Part shown: in pieces, positions 1 through 10,365 of the stretch
Layout of the letters: the number at the start of each line of letters is the position of its first letter
Position numbering within the stretch: position 1 is the stretch's first letter
NCBI GenBank assembly: GCA_028565635.1
Contig: JAOXYB010034728.1
Coordinates: forward strand, 1 to 49,040
Length of the DNA: 49,040 nucleotides
Source: Phoronis ovalis
Lineage: Eukaryota; Phoronida; Phoronidae
Reading direction: 5' to 3'
Made by a program: the position numbers and the translations under genes
The notes under the pieces: generated by a model
Told to the model about the DNA's origin: nothing
The model's input: the letters and a program-made list of their open reading frames with translations, nothing else
Databases searched by the model: none

Positions 1-77
1 GTGTAGATCAATCCAGAGAGAAGATATAACACTCTGACTTGTGTAGATCAATCCAGAGAGAAGATATAACACTCTGA
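1..77. repeat. 40-bp tandem duplication at window edge
   Basis: A 40-bp unit beginning GTGTAGATCAATCC and containing GAAGATATAACACTCTGA occurs twice with no mismatch over 37 bp of the second copy. The first copy starts at base 1, so the array may extend to the left of the window. No coding content is seen. Confidence 0.95.
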
Positions 78-492
78 ATAACCCCAACTATATATGTATA
101 CGTCTTGTTTTATATCTCTTGACATCACAAAAAACATTAAAAGTAATTTGTACTTTTTTGACAAAAAATAAGGACTGTCTTACGTTTTTCATTATTAATA
201 TACAGCATAGTATTTTATCATCACCGTGTATATAAATGGTTGATTTTGCTAGTGAGACTCGAGACCGCATATTGTTATACTGACATCTGGTACCCATAGT
301 TTCAGTTGGTAAACAAATAGTTAACATCCATAATCAACAGACATATTTACTCAAACTCATGATTCTCACGAGATCATCAGTCCACTATGACTGGACCTTG
401 GTAATCTTGCGCAATCAGGGGAACGTGCTTGAACTAAGTCATTTAGCATTACGTACAGGGATAACGCTTAATTGCTTGCTAGATTTCCAAAG

Positions 493-610
493 ACAATTGA
501 AATAATCTTTTTTTATTTGAGGGGCGACCGTGCCATGATACCCTGCGGACACTTGAAATAATCTTTTTTATCTGAGGGGCGACCTTGCCATGACACCCCT
601 GCGGACACTT
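493..610. repeat. 56-bp tandem duplication
   Basis: Two copies of a 56-bp unit (493-548 and 549-604), and the first bases of a third, carry the landmarks TTGAAATAATC, GAGGGGCGACC, TGCCATGA and CCTGCGGACAC. The copies differ at a few positions. The unit is GC-richer than its surroundings. Confidence 0.93.
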
Positions 611-1108
611 GAATACTTGATTCTGGTTTAAGCTATTTCACCTGATGCAAGGGTCGATTTTGTGAGATTATATATACTCTATATTTTATTAATAAAATCA
701 GTCTAAATTACAATCTTTAAACCTGTGTTGTGTTTTAGTCAATTCTACTACATAACAATATTATGCACGGACTACGGTGACACAACTAGATGTTGCAATG
801 GAATACGGGTCGGAAAATACATTTAAAAGAAATCGTGCTAAATATTATGATTCTCCGAGTGTGTTTACAGCCTGATTTACAGGTTTTATCGTAAGAGTTT
901 GACAACAAGTAGAACTACTTGCTAGCCTAATTGTATATACTATATCATGATATAAAAGCATATATTTTTATGGAGAATGCATGCATCGGAAACACCCAAA
1001 GAGTCTGTTCCCCATAATATCTGTTCCCCATACCATTCTGTCTGGCTGGCAAACCTTAAATATCCAACTGGCAAGAAGGGGGAAGAGATTCTAATTTCTA
1101 AAGTAACT

Positions 1109-1211
1109 TCGCCAAATGATTTATTTAAGCATGAAAAATATCTTTTTTCACAAATTTCAGCTAGCAGCTGAGATTATTTCAGCAAATGGTTTATCTAAGC
1201 ATGAAACATAT
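1109..1211. repeat. Diverged direct repeat, ~33 bp, period 70
   Basis: Copies at 1109-1141 and 1179-1211 share CAAATG, TTTAT, TAAGCATGAAA and ATAT with about five differences. A run of ten C residues lies just downstream at 1249-1258. Any ORF here is a by-product of the repeat. Confidence 0.75.
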
Positions 1212-2208
1212 AAAAAATATGTTGGTTTGCTATATAAGATCATATAAACCCCCCCCCCAAATTATCCTCGTTGGATGTATCTGATGCATGATATGTTGAT
1301 AGTATTGATGTAGTCACATAAGACCATGCATTTCTAGATAAGACAACAAATTTATTATAACATAATATGTAGTTTTTAGCTGTGGGAACAGCATATTAAT
1401 ATATCGGAGTTACTAAAGAATAGGAATATTGTGCAGGTTGTAAAATAGCGACTGTGTGACAAATATCCATGGAATCAGCGTCCGTAGCGTTTAAATTATA
1501 ATTATTAGAATTGCATACGATTATCTTGTACACAATGCTTGTTGCTGTCGCAAGCTATTACTCTAAATGTTTAATGTTTGTTCGTTTTTATTGAGGGTAT
1601 TGAACTTATTGAAAGGATGACGGGTGATTGATTTTGAAAGGGTTCGTATTAAAGGTTAATGCAACAATATCGATAAATAGTTTGATAGATCTGGCTAAAA
1701 CTGGATAAAACCGGGATGTATACTTACCGTGTACACGCGAAATGAGAAGCACACTGAATGACTAATTTAATTTTGTTGTATTTTGTTTCTCTTATAAAAA
1801 GAGCATATAATGAAAAAACAGTATTTTAATAGATGAATGTGTTTGATGTTTTTTTCTTTGGTTTTATGTTATTCAAAAAAGGCTTAAGTAGGTTTAAGAT
1901 ATGGTATCCCACGGCTAGGTACGATGCAATAGATTTGTACGAGTATCTCGATTAAATATTAGGGAGAGATATGTCGCAGTATGCATAAATTGCGATATTT
2001 AAAAAAAAAAGTGTATATTTACCGTCGCATTAAATCTTTAAGTTTGTACATTGATTAGGTAATATGAATACTACTGTAACCGCTACTGAAATACGTTCTT
2101 TTACGAGTTTCTACGGTACCTGTCCACATAACCGGTTCGTCACACTGTACAGGCAGTATACAAATAACAGTAAACAAGTAGAATATTTGTTTACATCCAG
2201 TGCTATCC

Positions 2209-2510
2209 CGGATTTTGAATTGTATGCTAGCAAAGTATAACTTGCACTAAGAGAGTTTACGGTATAATTCTACGTATAACAAACAAGCAACACGGATGCT
2301 TCGGATATATGCAAATAACATATGTTTACCGGGTTTAAAATCTAAATAACGTGCATGCAAGGGAAGTACTAAGTTGCGCTAAGAGAAATTACGATATAAT
2401 TCCTGGTATACTTGATGATACAGGTAGGATATGCAAATGAATACAGGATTTAAAATCTAAATAACATGCCATGCATGCAAGGGATGTAAGTTACGTTAAG
2501 ATATTTTGCG
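2209..2510. repeat. Degenerate ~118-bp tandem repeat, three copies
   Basis: Three related blocks start near 2209, 2329 and 2444. Each has a GGNTTTNAAATC-like start, then a GCATGCAAGGGA/GCTAGCAAAG segment, then a cytosine-poor stretch (CTAAGAGAAATTACGATATAATTC in the middle copy, with variants in the others). Copies two and three are closest; copy one is more decayed. Confidence 0.75.
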
Positions 2511-2726
2511 GGATATATAAGTTATCAGTGCGCGGATAGCACAGTACGTAGAATCTATTGTATCACGGTAAAAAAAATATGTTTTTTAATGCAAAATTTT
2601 ATTTTAAAGAGTATTTATTTTTAAAATGCCTATACAGCTACTTTTATTTTTTTATGACATTACTGCGATGTTAACACTAGACTAGTGTGCGTTTATTAAC
2701 ATCAGACCATTGTTCATGGAAGAAAG

Positions 2727-3123
2727 CAAATGTACTTTGTATCGATGTCGATCGGCTGTTGCGAATATCTGTTCTTAGAATAAGGAATACGGTTTTATAT
2801 TATTGTATAATGTCCGCAGGTAATTCAAATGTACTTTTATCGATGCGTATCGGCTGCTGTGAATATCTATTCTTAGTATATAAGGAATACAGTTTTATAT
2901 TATTGTGTAATGTCCGCAGGTAATTCAAATGTACTTTGTATCAATGCAGATCGGCTGCTGTGAATATCTGTTCTTAGAATAAGGAATACGGTTTTATATT
3001 ATTGTATAATGTCCGCAGGTAATTCAAATGTACTTTTATCGATGCGTATCGGCTGCTGTAAATATCTGTTCTTAGTATATAAGGAATACGGTTTTATATT
3101 ATTGTGTAATGTCGTAGGTAATT
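2727..3123. repeat. Dimeric ~99-bp tandem satellite (A-B-A-B)
   Basis: Four consecutive units of 99-100 bp start at 2727, 2826, 2926 and 3025, each with the landmark CAAATGTACTTT. Units one and three share GAATAAGGAATAC and TTGTATAATG. Units two and four share ATCGATGCGTATCGG, AGTATATAAGG and TTGTGTAATG. The array is therefore built from a two-unit module of about 198 bp. ORFs reading through it simply repeat the same peptide and are not genes. Confidence 0.93.
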
Positions 3124-4100
3124 CAAATTATAAATCCAGAATACATTATAAGTGTAACTATAATATTTGGAATTTAAATTTAATGAAGCTGGTTCATTAG
3201 TGTTAGTATGCACGTATGGAGAAATCGAATAGCTATATTCTATACTACGAAATGCCCTTCTGTATATTACATAAGCTAACAATTCTACTGGTAAAATGAA
3301 TTAGTAAGTTGTAATGTTAGTCACCAGACGAAAGGTTACGAACATTTAATATGAATATGAATATTTCACAACACTGTTTATGTATAAGTAATGTAATATA
3401 CAATTGATACGGAATTATGCAATTTCAATTCCGTGCACGTGCGACTATATATATATATAGTACCTACTAATTATGGCTTATTATCATTTGTTTGAAATAT
3501 TGACATAATTATGAAAATTTATCAATCTCTGCGAAATAATCCAAACAGTTTTCATAATGTTGTGCTTTCTTTCATTTTGCGTACTTTCAAACTTTCGCAA
3601 TGAAGCACAGAAAGTGAAGCTTCAGTTATACAAGTGTGATTGTACCCCGGGATTTTACTAAAGTAGCTACAAAGACAATAGTAAAATGGCAGGTAATTAT
3701 AGAAAATGCCAAGGTGTCTATCGATCCGTAGTGCCAACGTGAAAATTATAGTAATCGCGATAAAACTTGACACACATGATGAGACATGCATGACAGAGCA
3801 GTGTAGACGATTTCTGGGTTTAATCACAAGGCTATAGCAACGGATATATACTATCCATAAAAAAGTATGCAATGTAGTTTGCATATAATATACCAACTCA
3901 ATTCCTTCAAACAGTTTTTATAGGTTTCTTAAATTCTAGCAGTTTTCAATTTAACAACAAAATAAGTAAAATGCATCTTTAAGATAAATTTACGTAGCAG
4001 GCCTCGTAAAGTTGCACAGCTTTATATCATGGTTTTGGGAATTGTTAAGAAAATGATGAGCCACTCAAAGGAAACCGTGACGTATGTAATTATCGGACTC

Positions 4101-4132
4101 CTTATCTGTCACTAACCTTATCTGTCACTAAC
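4101..4132. repeat. 16-bp perfect tandem duplication
   Basis: CTTATCTGTCACTAAC occurs twice head to tail about 220 bp upstream of the TATA-like motif of the SLC16-like gene. It is followed by a pyrimidine-rich tract ending in CAG at 4148-4150, which could be an acceptor for a 5' UTR exon. Confidence 0.9.
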
Positions 4133-4351
4133 CTTTCCGGTCAATTTCAGGCATAGAATGAACACAGCAGAACAACAGTATACGAGTCTCTGCCAAGTTG
4201 CAGTACAGCAGGCTGCTGGAAAAGGCAATTTACTTTTTGTCCCAGAGACAGAACAGACAAGTTAACAATCAATTGAAAATGTTTCTGAGTACAAAAAGTC
4301 CATCTACAGACGTTCGATGGTGGTCTTGACAACTCGTGGAGCACGAAAAGC

Positions 4352-4359
4352 TATAAAAA
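4352..4359 (+). promoter_or_regulatory. TATA-like box upstream of the SLC16-like gene
   Basis: TATAAAAA lies 157 bp before the start codon, with initiator-like TCAGTT sequence roughly 35-40 bp downstream. The spacing is slightly long for a TATA-initiator pair. In this AT-rich DNA the match could be chance. Confidence 0.35.
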
Positions 4360-4508
4360 AGGGCAGAGAAATGGAATAAAAGCGTAGTTCAGTTGTTAAT
4401 GATTTTGGAGACCACAGTGATATTTAACAGATGGAATCTGAAACTGCAGTGTTTGACTGGCTGAAAACAAAATACTTGAAATCCAACCAATATAGTTAGA
4501 GGAATAAT

Positions 4509-4710
4509 ATGGGTTCAAGGCAAGAAACGGAAAGAGACAGCGGCTGGGCATGGGTAATATTAGTTGCCTCCTTCTATTGCCATTTTTGTGCGTATGGACT
4601 CTCATGGTCCACCGGAGTTTTCCATCTAATGTACCTGGAAGCTTTTGAAGAATCCAGCTCCGTTACATCATGGGCAGTGTCTTTGATGTCAGCAATGACT
4701 TTAGGAGCAG
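4509..4710 (+). CDS. SLC16-like coding exon 1 (residues 1-67)
   Basis: The exon starts at the ATG at 4509 and ends before donor GTATAT at 4711. It encodes the cytosolic N-terminus, TM1 and the start of TM2. The exon may begin at 4151, after an acceptor-like CAG, with the 5' UTR included. Confidence 0.9.
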
Positions 4711-7700
4711 GTATATTCATTGTATAATTCTTCTGATTTAACTTTGTTCTAGGGCTGTGACGGGGGCTGTGAATAAACTTTATTTACCGTTAATGTTACT
4801 AATAATGATTATTAATAAAAGCATTTATTTGCTTCCAGAGTCTGTAAAACTCAAGGCAATCAATGCCTAACGTATTTCTAGTTCGTTATCATTCATGGAG
4901 CTCTTATCTAAACTATGTTTCAAAATTTGAAAATTCATGACATTTAAACAAAAAATTACTTTGTTTTTTCATTTTCACAACGTTAGTCAAATGCAAGTCA
5001 CAATATCCCGTGTAATGCAATAAGGATTAGCAACAATGTACTATCTCCCTCTCTCGATCTCAGGTTTTGTTCTAGTTCTAGAAGTGCTAGAGCGGTGATT
5101 ATAAATTTTATGAAATGTAGCTATTTCTTTCACTGTTATAAGCTAATTATCACAGAATGTACTTTGTAATTTGCAGGTCCAGTTTCATCAATATTGACCA
5201 ACAGACTAGGATGTCGCTGGACTGTCATCATAGGAACACTGGTATCCAGTTTTGGTTTATCAATGTGTGCTCTTGCAACTAACATTTACTGGATCTATGC
5301 AGGATTAGGAATAATAAGTGGTAGGCAATAAGTATAAATTATCCAATAAATTTAATCGGGTGCCAAGTCCATCTTTGGTCACAACTGTCTACCTTTGTGA
5401 TAAGTTATTATTTACAAATTAACCCTTTTGAAATTGAAGAGAAAGACACGTTAATTGTATTTTGAATCAAAATTAGTATCTATCATTTTTCACCTTGGTT
5501 AAAATCATGACCGTGACGTTTTTGATATGTATAAAAACAATAATTTAAATTAAATTCCTTATCCATATTTGTTTTAAATATTTTTTATTTACAAGAGACA
5601 GATGCGGTAGCTGAGAATTACGAATTCTTATTTGTATAAATATGTGCAAAATTATGCACAAAAATGTACGAATACTTAAAAAAACATGTTATTGAAAAAA
5701 TATAAAGTATACCTGTGTCACATTTAAAAAAAAATATATGTTCAATAAATATTTTTTAAGTATTCGTACACTTTTACCAAGGATATTGAATAGAACAGTT
5801 CAGGATTTTGCATTCGGGGATGCATTGGCTAAAATATTATTTAGCAATACGATTATCTTGTGTAAGAAGGAATATGGGGTTTTAAAGTTTCAAAAACAGT
5901 ACGAGTATTTGTTTGCACGAAAAAGAAATCCGCATCGGGAAAGAACAACCTTTTAGAGTAACTGTAGTCTATGTACAATCCAGGATATTTATAATTAGAT
6001 AGATGAACTACGAATGTCTAAAATGTGTGGCACAGAATATCATTGATGACATCCATCATTTCACTAACCTAATATTTATTGCAATTAGATAATAAATTCG
6101 GGTATTTTTAACAGCAAATGATGCATAGAGATCAATAAACTTACATATTTTTTCAATATCCTTACTACTCGTCTGTAATAACGCAAAATACAACATTTAG
6201 AAAACGTAAATGCGAAAACGTGTATATAGTACGGGGCCAGCAATTGTAATCTGTAGGGATACTTAATAATAAAGTCTAATATAGTTAACGTGTTATTTAC
6301 ACATATTATCTTGTCATACCTGGTAGTAAAAACTAAAAGAATATGACATGTCGCTTCACATTGTATGTGCAATCTGAATCAGTTGATGGATCGATATGTT
6401 GCAAATACGCACTCGAGCGAAAATATCCGAGGGGAGTGAAACATTCCCGACATTCCGCAGAGAGTGAGGTCTAAATTTTTCTGCAAGTATTTTGTATGAT
6501 TAGTGTATCCTATTTTTGAAAAGCACATCCGTTCTGTCTCAGGTCTGTCATTTCTAACAATTCCCTAAATCAAACATTTCGTTGTCGTCAAGTAATTTTC
6601 ATTAGCGCAGGCGGCCTTTTGTGGCCATTGTGATGCGTACGTTCTGCTTAGTTTACGTTTTATTTCGAAGTCCAATTGATTAGGATATATAATACTTTTA
6701 CCAGTATCAAATGATTAATATTCATGAAAACTTCATTTTCATTGCAGGTTCAGGCTTTGGATTAATGATTTTGCCCAGCATGACTATTAATGCCTTTTAT
6801 TTTGAAAAAAAGAGAGTTCTTGCAACTGGATTGGCTGGATCCGGAGTTGGAATAGGCATGTTTCTTTTTCCGCCACTAATAACAGCTTTAGACCAATATT
6901 ACGGATGGCGAGGGACCATGATGATATTGGGGGCCCTAAATTTAAATATGCTGATAGCAGGAGCATTAATGCGTCCAGTGTTCGAAACACACGACGGTAT
7001 TGAAGAGAAAAGCAAGAAGATTATTTCCATGGAAAAATCGGAGAAAAACGACGACGAACATATATGCACTGAAGCCACCGATTCTATGCAATGTTACATG
7101 TTTAAGGATGCAAACTTCTTATGGGTTTGCGCAAATAACTTTTTACTTTGTTTTGGAATGTCGATTGTTTTTGTTCATCTTGCCGCGTTCACAGAAACAA
7201 AAATAGGAGCTAATCAAGAACAATGCGCCATGTTGATATCTGCTTTAGGTATTGCAGGTTTATTTGGAAGATTATCATTTGCTTTTATAGGACAATTTCC
7301 AGTAGTTAATGTAACTTTTGTCTACATGATAAGTTTCGGGTTGAGCGGTGTATTGACACTGTTCAGTCCTATATTCGAAGAGTACTCGGGACTTCTTTCA
7401 TATGCAGCATTATTCGGATTAACAACAGCTTGTTTTGGACCTTATCTGGTAAATATTATAATAAGTATTGTTGGAATATCGCAGCTCAATAGTGCATATG
7501 GATACATATTGTTATTTGAAGGTCTAGGAATGTTGCTTGGTGCTCCTATTGCTGGTAAGGAACTGCAATTATAATATATAAAAAACCTTCTCGCTATTAC
7601 ATGTGTGTGCAACGTTCAGCCCGTAAATGTTGAAAGATAATATACATACATTAGTCATTTTATGATGGAATCGTGTTGACGAAAATGTTTTTTTGCAACA

Positions 7701-7985
7701 ATACATTTCTACGAACAAAAAACAATGCAAGTCATTTCTGTTTACTGATGTTCCATTTTAAACTTGATTGCATAACAAAATTGTAAAATATGTTGTACCT
7801 GATTACTCTTAGGTTTATTATACGATTCTTGCCTGTGGTATGACGCCTCACTCTACCTAGGTGGCGCAATGATAGTTGCCAGTTCCGTAGCAATGATTCA
7901 ACCATGGAGAAGTAGTCGACATCAACCAAAATGGTTACAGAATGACGAGGAATATCTAATAAATAAGGAGAAGATAATTGTGTAA
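4509..7985 (+). CDS. Monocarboxylate-transporter-like protein (SLC16 family), 4 coding exons
   Basis: Major-facilitator membrane carrier. The CDS joins 4509-4710, 5177-5320, 6748-7554 and 7813-7985, giving 441 residues, the normal size for SLC16 and apparently complete. All three introns are phase 1 and interrupt glycine codons (68, 116, 385). The ATG follows an in-frame TAG at 4497-4499. Seen: the family TM1 signature as DSGWAWV (10-16); the TM5-region signature YFEKKRVLATGLAGSGVG from 133; a charged central loop at about 194-235 splitting two six-helix halves; and GAPIAG-LYD with a final helix near the C-terminus. Family knowledge: SLC16 proteins carry lactate/pyruvate with protons, or other solutes in the orphan members. 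The MCT1 substrate/proton residues equivalent to Lys38 and Asp302 are not present (aromatic/polar and Gly), while the Arg306 equivalent (Arg290) is. I infer an orphan-type carrier; substrate unknown. Confidence 0.93.
5177..5320 (+). CDS. SLC16-like coding exon 2 (residues 68-115)
   Basis: Acceptor TTTGCAG ends at 5176 and donor GTAGGC starts at 5321. It encodes TM2-TM3 and includes NRLGCRWTVIIG, the conserved loop 2-3 of this family. Length is 144 nt, phase 1 to phase 1. Confidence 0.92.
6748..7554 (+). CDS. SLC16-like coding exon 3 (residues 116-384)
   Basis: Acceptor CATTGCAG ends at 6747 and donor GTAAGG starts at 7555. This large 807-nt exon carries TM4 to most of TM11, the central loop and the only obvious charged residue inside the C-half helices (Arg290). 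A single large central exon is common in SLC16 genes. Confidence 0.93.
7813..7985 (+). CDS. SLC16-like coding exon 4 (residues 385-441, stop)
   Basis: Acceptor CTCTTAG ends at 7812; the TAA stop is at 7983-7985. It encodes the end of TM11, TM12 and a charged cytosolic tail ending KEKIIV. A perfect donor, GTAAGT, begins at 7982 inside the last Val/stop codons, so the exon may instead be spliced onward (see 8380). Confidence 0.9.
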
Positions 7986-8379
7986 GTTATAATTGTCTAT
8001 TTAAGTTGTTTTCAACAATATTTCAAGGGCAGTATATATTAAGTATAAACAGAAAAGTACTCTGTGCGAGTGTAGTATCAAATAAGAAAGGTTTCTTGCA
8101 GCGATCGACGTAAAAATGTATACGTAGGTTATTCTGTCAATTGTTTTTCCGTATAAAAAGTTGAGTGCATGCAGTGTTTAAATATATAAAATGCAAAATA
8201 AGGAAAAACAAATGGTGCTGTAGCAAAAAATATCTCCGTGGAATCAAAGGCTGACACAGAAAAAATAATTTAAAATTGCTTTTAGCAACATTGAATGTAT
8301 TGTCGTTCTGTTTGATATTCATTAGCTTTGTTCTGATCATCTATATTCATGGCGTAATCGCTCGTTGTTTTCTTTTCAG

Positions 8380-8404
8380 AGAATGCATGATTTCTTCAGT
8401 TTGA
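8380..8404 (+). CDS. Possible alternative last coding exon of the SLC16-like gene
   Basis: A strong acceptor (pyrimidine tract CTCGTTGTTTTCTTTTCAG) ends at 8379. Joined to the consensus donor at 7982, the reading frame continues: Val441 is kept and ECMISSV is added before TGA at 8402-8404, giving 448 residues. Whether splicing or read-through to the 7983 stop dominates cannot be told from sequence. The splice sites favour splicing. Confidence 0.55.
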
Positions 8405-8663
8405 TTCAAATGGGGGCTGACTTGCTGCGAAGGACTTTATATGCACAAGCTGCTAAAGTCACAATTTGGATACATACATATTACTCTAGATCGTGGAAAC
8501 CGTCCTCGCACCAATATGGTTTTGATCTCCGAAAGTATAAAAGTCTTAAGAATAAAAGGATTATGTTTCACTAGAGGAAGCTTAGGATACAATGGTTAGG
8601 CTTGGGTTTTGACATCAATTGCATTGCAAAATGTCATTCCAATTTAATCTCTACAATTAATTT

Positions 8664-8669
8664 AATAAA
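8664..8669 (+). other. Candidate polyadenylation signal, SLC16-like gene
   Basis: AATAAA lies 260 bp beyond the alternative stop. Another AATAAA is at 9484-9489. Neither can be ranked without transcript data. Confidence 0.45.
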
Positions 8670-9520
8670 AGCTCGCTATTTATAAAGGGTGTAATATTAT
8701 ATTTAACATTATGTGATTCTTAATTTGGTAGTTAAATATTTAATCGGAATATTTTGTTACGCATCTCTATTAACTTTATGAGTACAAACGTTGGCGACAT
8801 TTACATGCCAAAATTTTGTTGAATATTAAAGATGTATGGCTCAGTTGTTGTATACAAAAATATTCATGAAACATGGATATTTTTATTTTTTGACAATTTT
8901 AACATGTTATGGTACACTAAGAGTATATATTTTTATGGAATGTTCAAAAAATATGCTATGTTGTCTTGGGATTCCTAATTAGTGTCTTACGGCCTAGTAT
9001 AAAGCTGGATCATCAAATACACAATCATGTCAACAACAAACAATAGTTAATCGCTTACAATACATTGACCTGTTCTGATTCGGCTGAGTGACACATATGA
9101 GGTGTAGGACGAGTTTAAAGCAACAATGCTATTTAAAAAATAATTTAATCAGTAAAACTAACCGTTTTATAGTATCTGGTTATGATATTTTTATTTTACA
9201 CTGCAACAGTGTGTCGTAATAATGCAAGTCGGAATTTAAGGGAATCTTCAAAGCACATTTGTTATACAAATTATATACAAAGTATATTGCACCTGGGATT
9301 ACTGTATATTACCGTAGTCCCAGAATGTAAAAAATACAGTCGGTTTTATAAACTGTTGTTATATTGTTTGATTTGCATTTCAAACTTCTTTAAAGTATTG
9401 TTTAAAACATATGAACATTGTTATTAAATATACAGGCTAACTTTGTTGTTTTTTCTTGGGTTTATATACTAATGATATGCAAAAATAAAACTTGTTTTTA
9501 AAACATTCCGATTTATTTAT

Positions 9521-10365
9521 TCATTTATAAACTTATACTTCAGACCATACCAGGATATAGTTGCCCAAAGAAATACAGTTGAACCTCTTTCCTCTTTGGT
9601 GATCAATCTGCATAAAAATAATCAAAAACAAAAACAAACTTTGTAATGTTTGAATACCACATTTCCTGTTTTCAATCTGGACTTTCAAAAACTTTTGTTC
9701 ATAACCCAAGTGAAAGCTAATTTTTTGTTGCATAATTGATTGTCAAAAAATAAACCTTTCTTATTATCCTTATTAAGTTGTTTGAAAAAGACAAGTTACT
9801 CATATTATCTCAACAATTTCTGATAAAAAAATAATAGGTATCAGTAAGCTTACAAACTTAAGGTTTCTTGCTTTGCACAAAACCTATTACATTGAATCGG
9901 TGTAAAAATGTGTAATACATTCTGAGATGATTAAAACCTCGTTTAAAAAAACAAAAAAAATTAAGGTAGCACTTTGCATTTACAATAAAAGTGTGTTCAT
10001 ACATATAACATTAAAATGTTTCACTGTATAAAATATTAACCTTGTGTAACCTGTCTGTATTGTGGTGCCGCCTGGTTTCAAAATATGAGATCAGTACATG
10101 GATAAACATCTTTCCATACCATTCCGTAATCCTGCACAAAATTATTGGTAATGGGTAATTATTGCAACCCCACCATATTTGTTTCAAGTCTTTGTGAATA
10201 ACAAATTGTGACTAAACAAACAACAATAATTCAATACTGTAAGCTGCTTTAAAACATTTTTTTGGTTGTACGCTTTATATTGTGCATTTTTCTTCCAAAA
10301 TATTCCAAACACCACAATTGCACGAGGCAGTCAGTACCACTAAGGTAAAAGGCTCGAATTCCTTC
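9521..10365 (-). other. Three minus-strand exon-like segments with compatible phase (unidentified)
   Basis: Segments 10313-10365, 10051-10131 and 9521-9607 each follow a good acceptor on the minus strand (TTTTTAG, TTTTGTGCAG, TTTTTATGCAG). Joined, they keep one open frame of about 70 residues, starting EGIRAFYLSGTDC and ending WYGLKYKFINE before a stop. AATAAA on the same strand overlaps and follows the stop (plus-strand TTTATT at 9512-9521). The two donors (GTGTTT, GTTACA) are weak and I do not recognise the peptide. It could be the 3' end of an unknown gene or chance. Confidence 0.2.

Larger units (their letters stand above)
611..4100. other. Intergenic region upstream of the SLC16-like gene
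   Basis: Apart from the listed repeats I see no supported gene here. The sequence is AT-rich with stop codons in all frames. A minus-strand reading frame of about 114 codons at 3552-3896 has no recognisable motif and starts at a non-ATG codon. A short inverted repeat with 8-bp arms (ACGGAATT/AATTCCGT) sits at 3409-3434, next to a (TA)n run at 3447-3460. Confidence 0.6.

Noticed and set aside
2687-3200. ORFs with repeated peptide at the tandem array
   Set aside because: They only translate the ~99-bp satellite units, whose period keeps the frame open.
3552-3896. Minus-strand frame of 114 codons
   Set aside because: It starts at a non-ATG codon, has no recognisable domain or splice context, and its length is within chance for AT-rich DNA.
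10313-10365. EGIRAFY peptide as a possible mitochondrial carrier (SLC25) remnant
   Set aside because: The residues that follow do not continue the carrier signature, and no PxD/ExxK motifs are found upstream on that strand.
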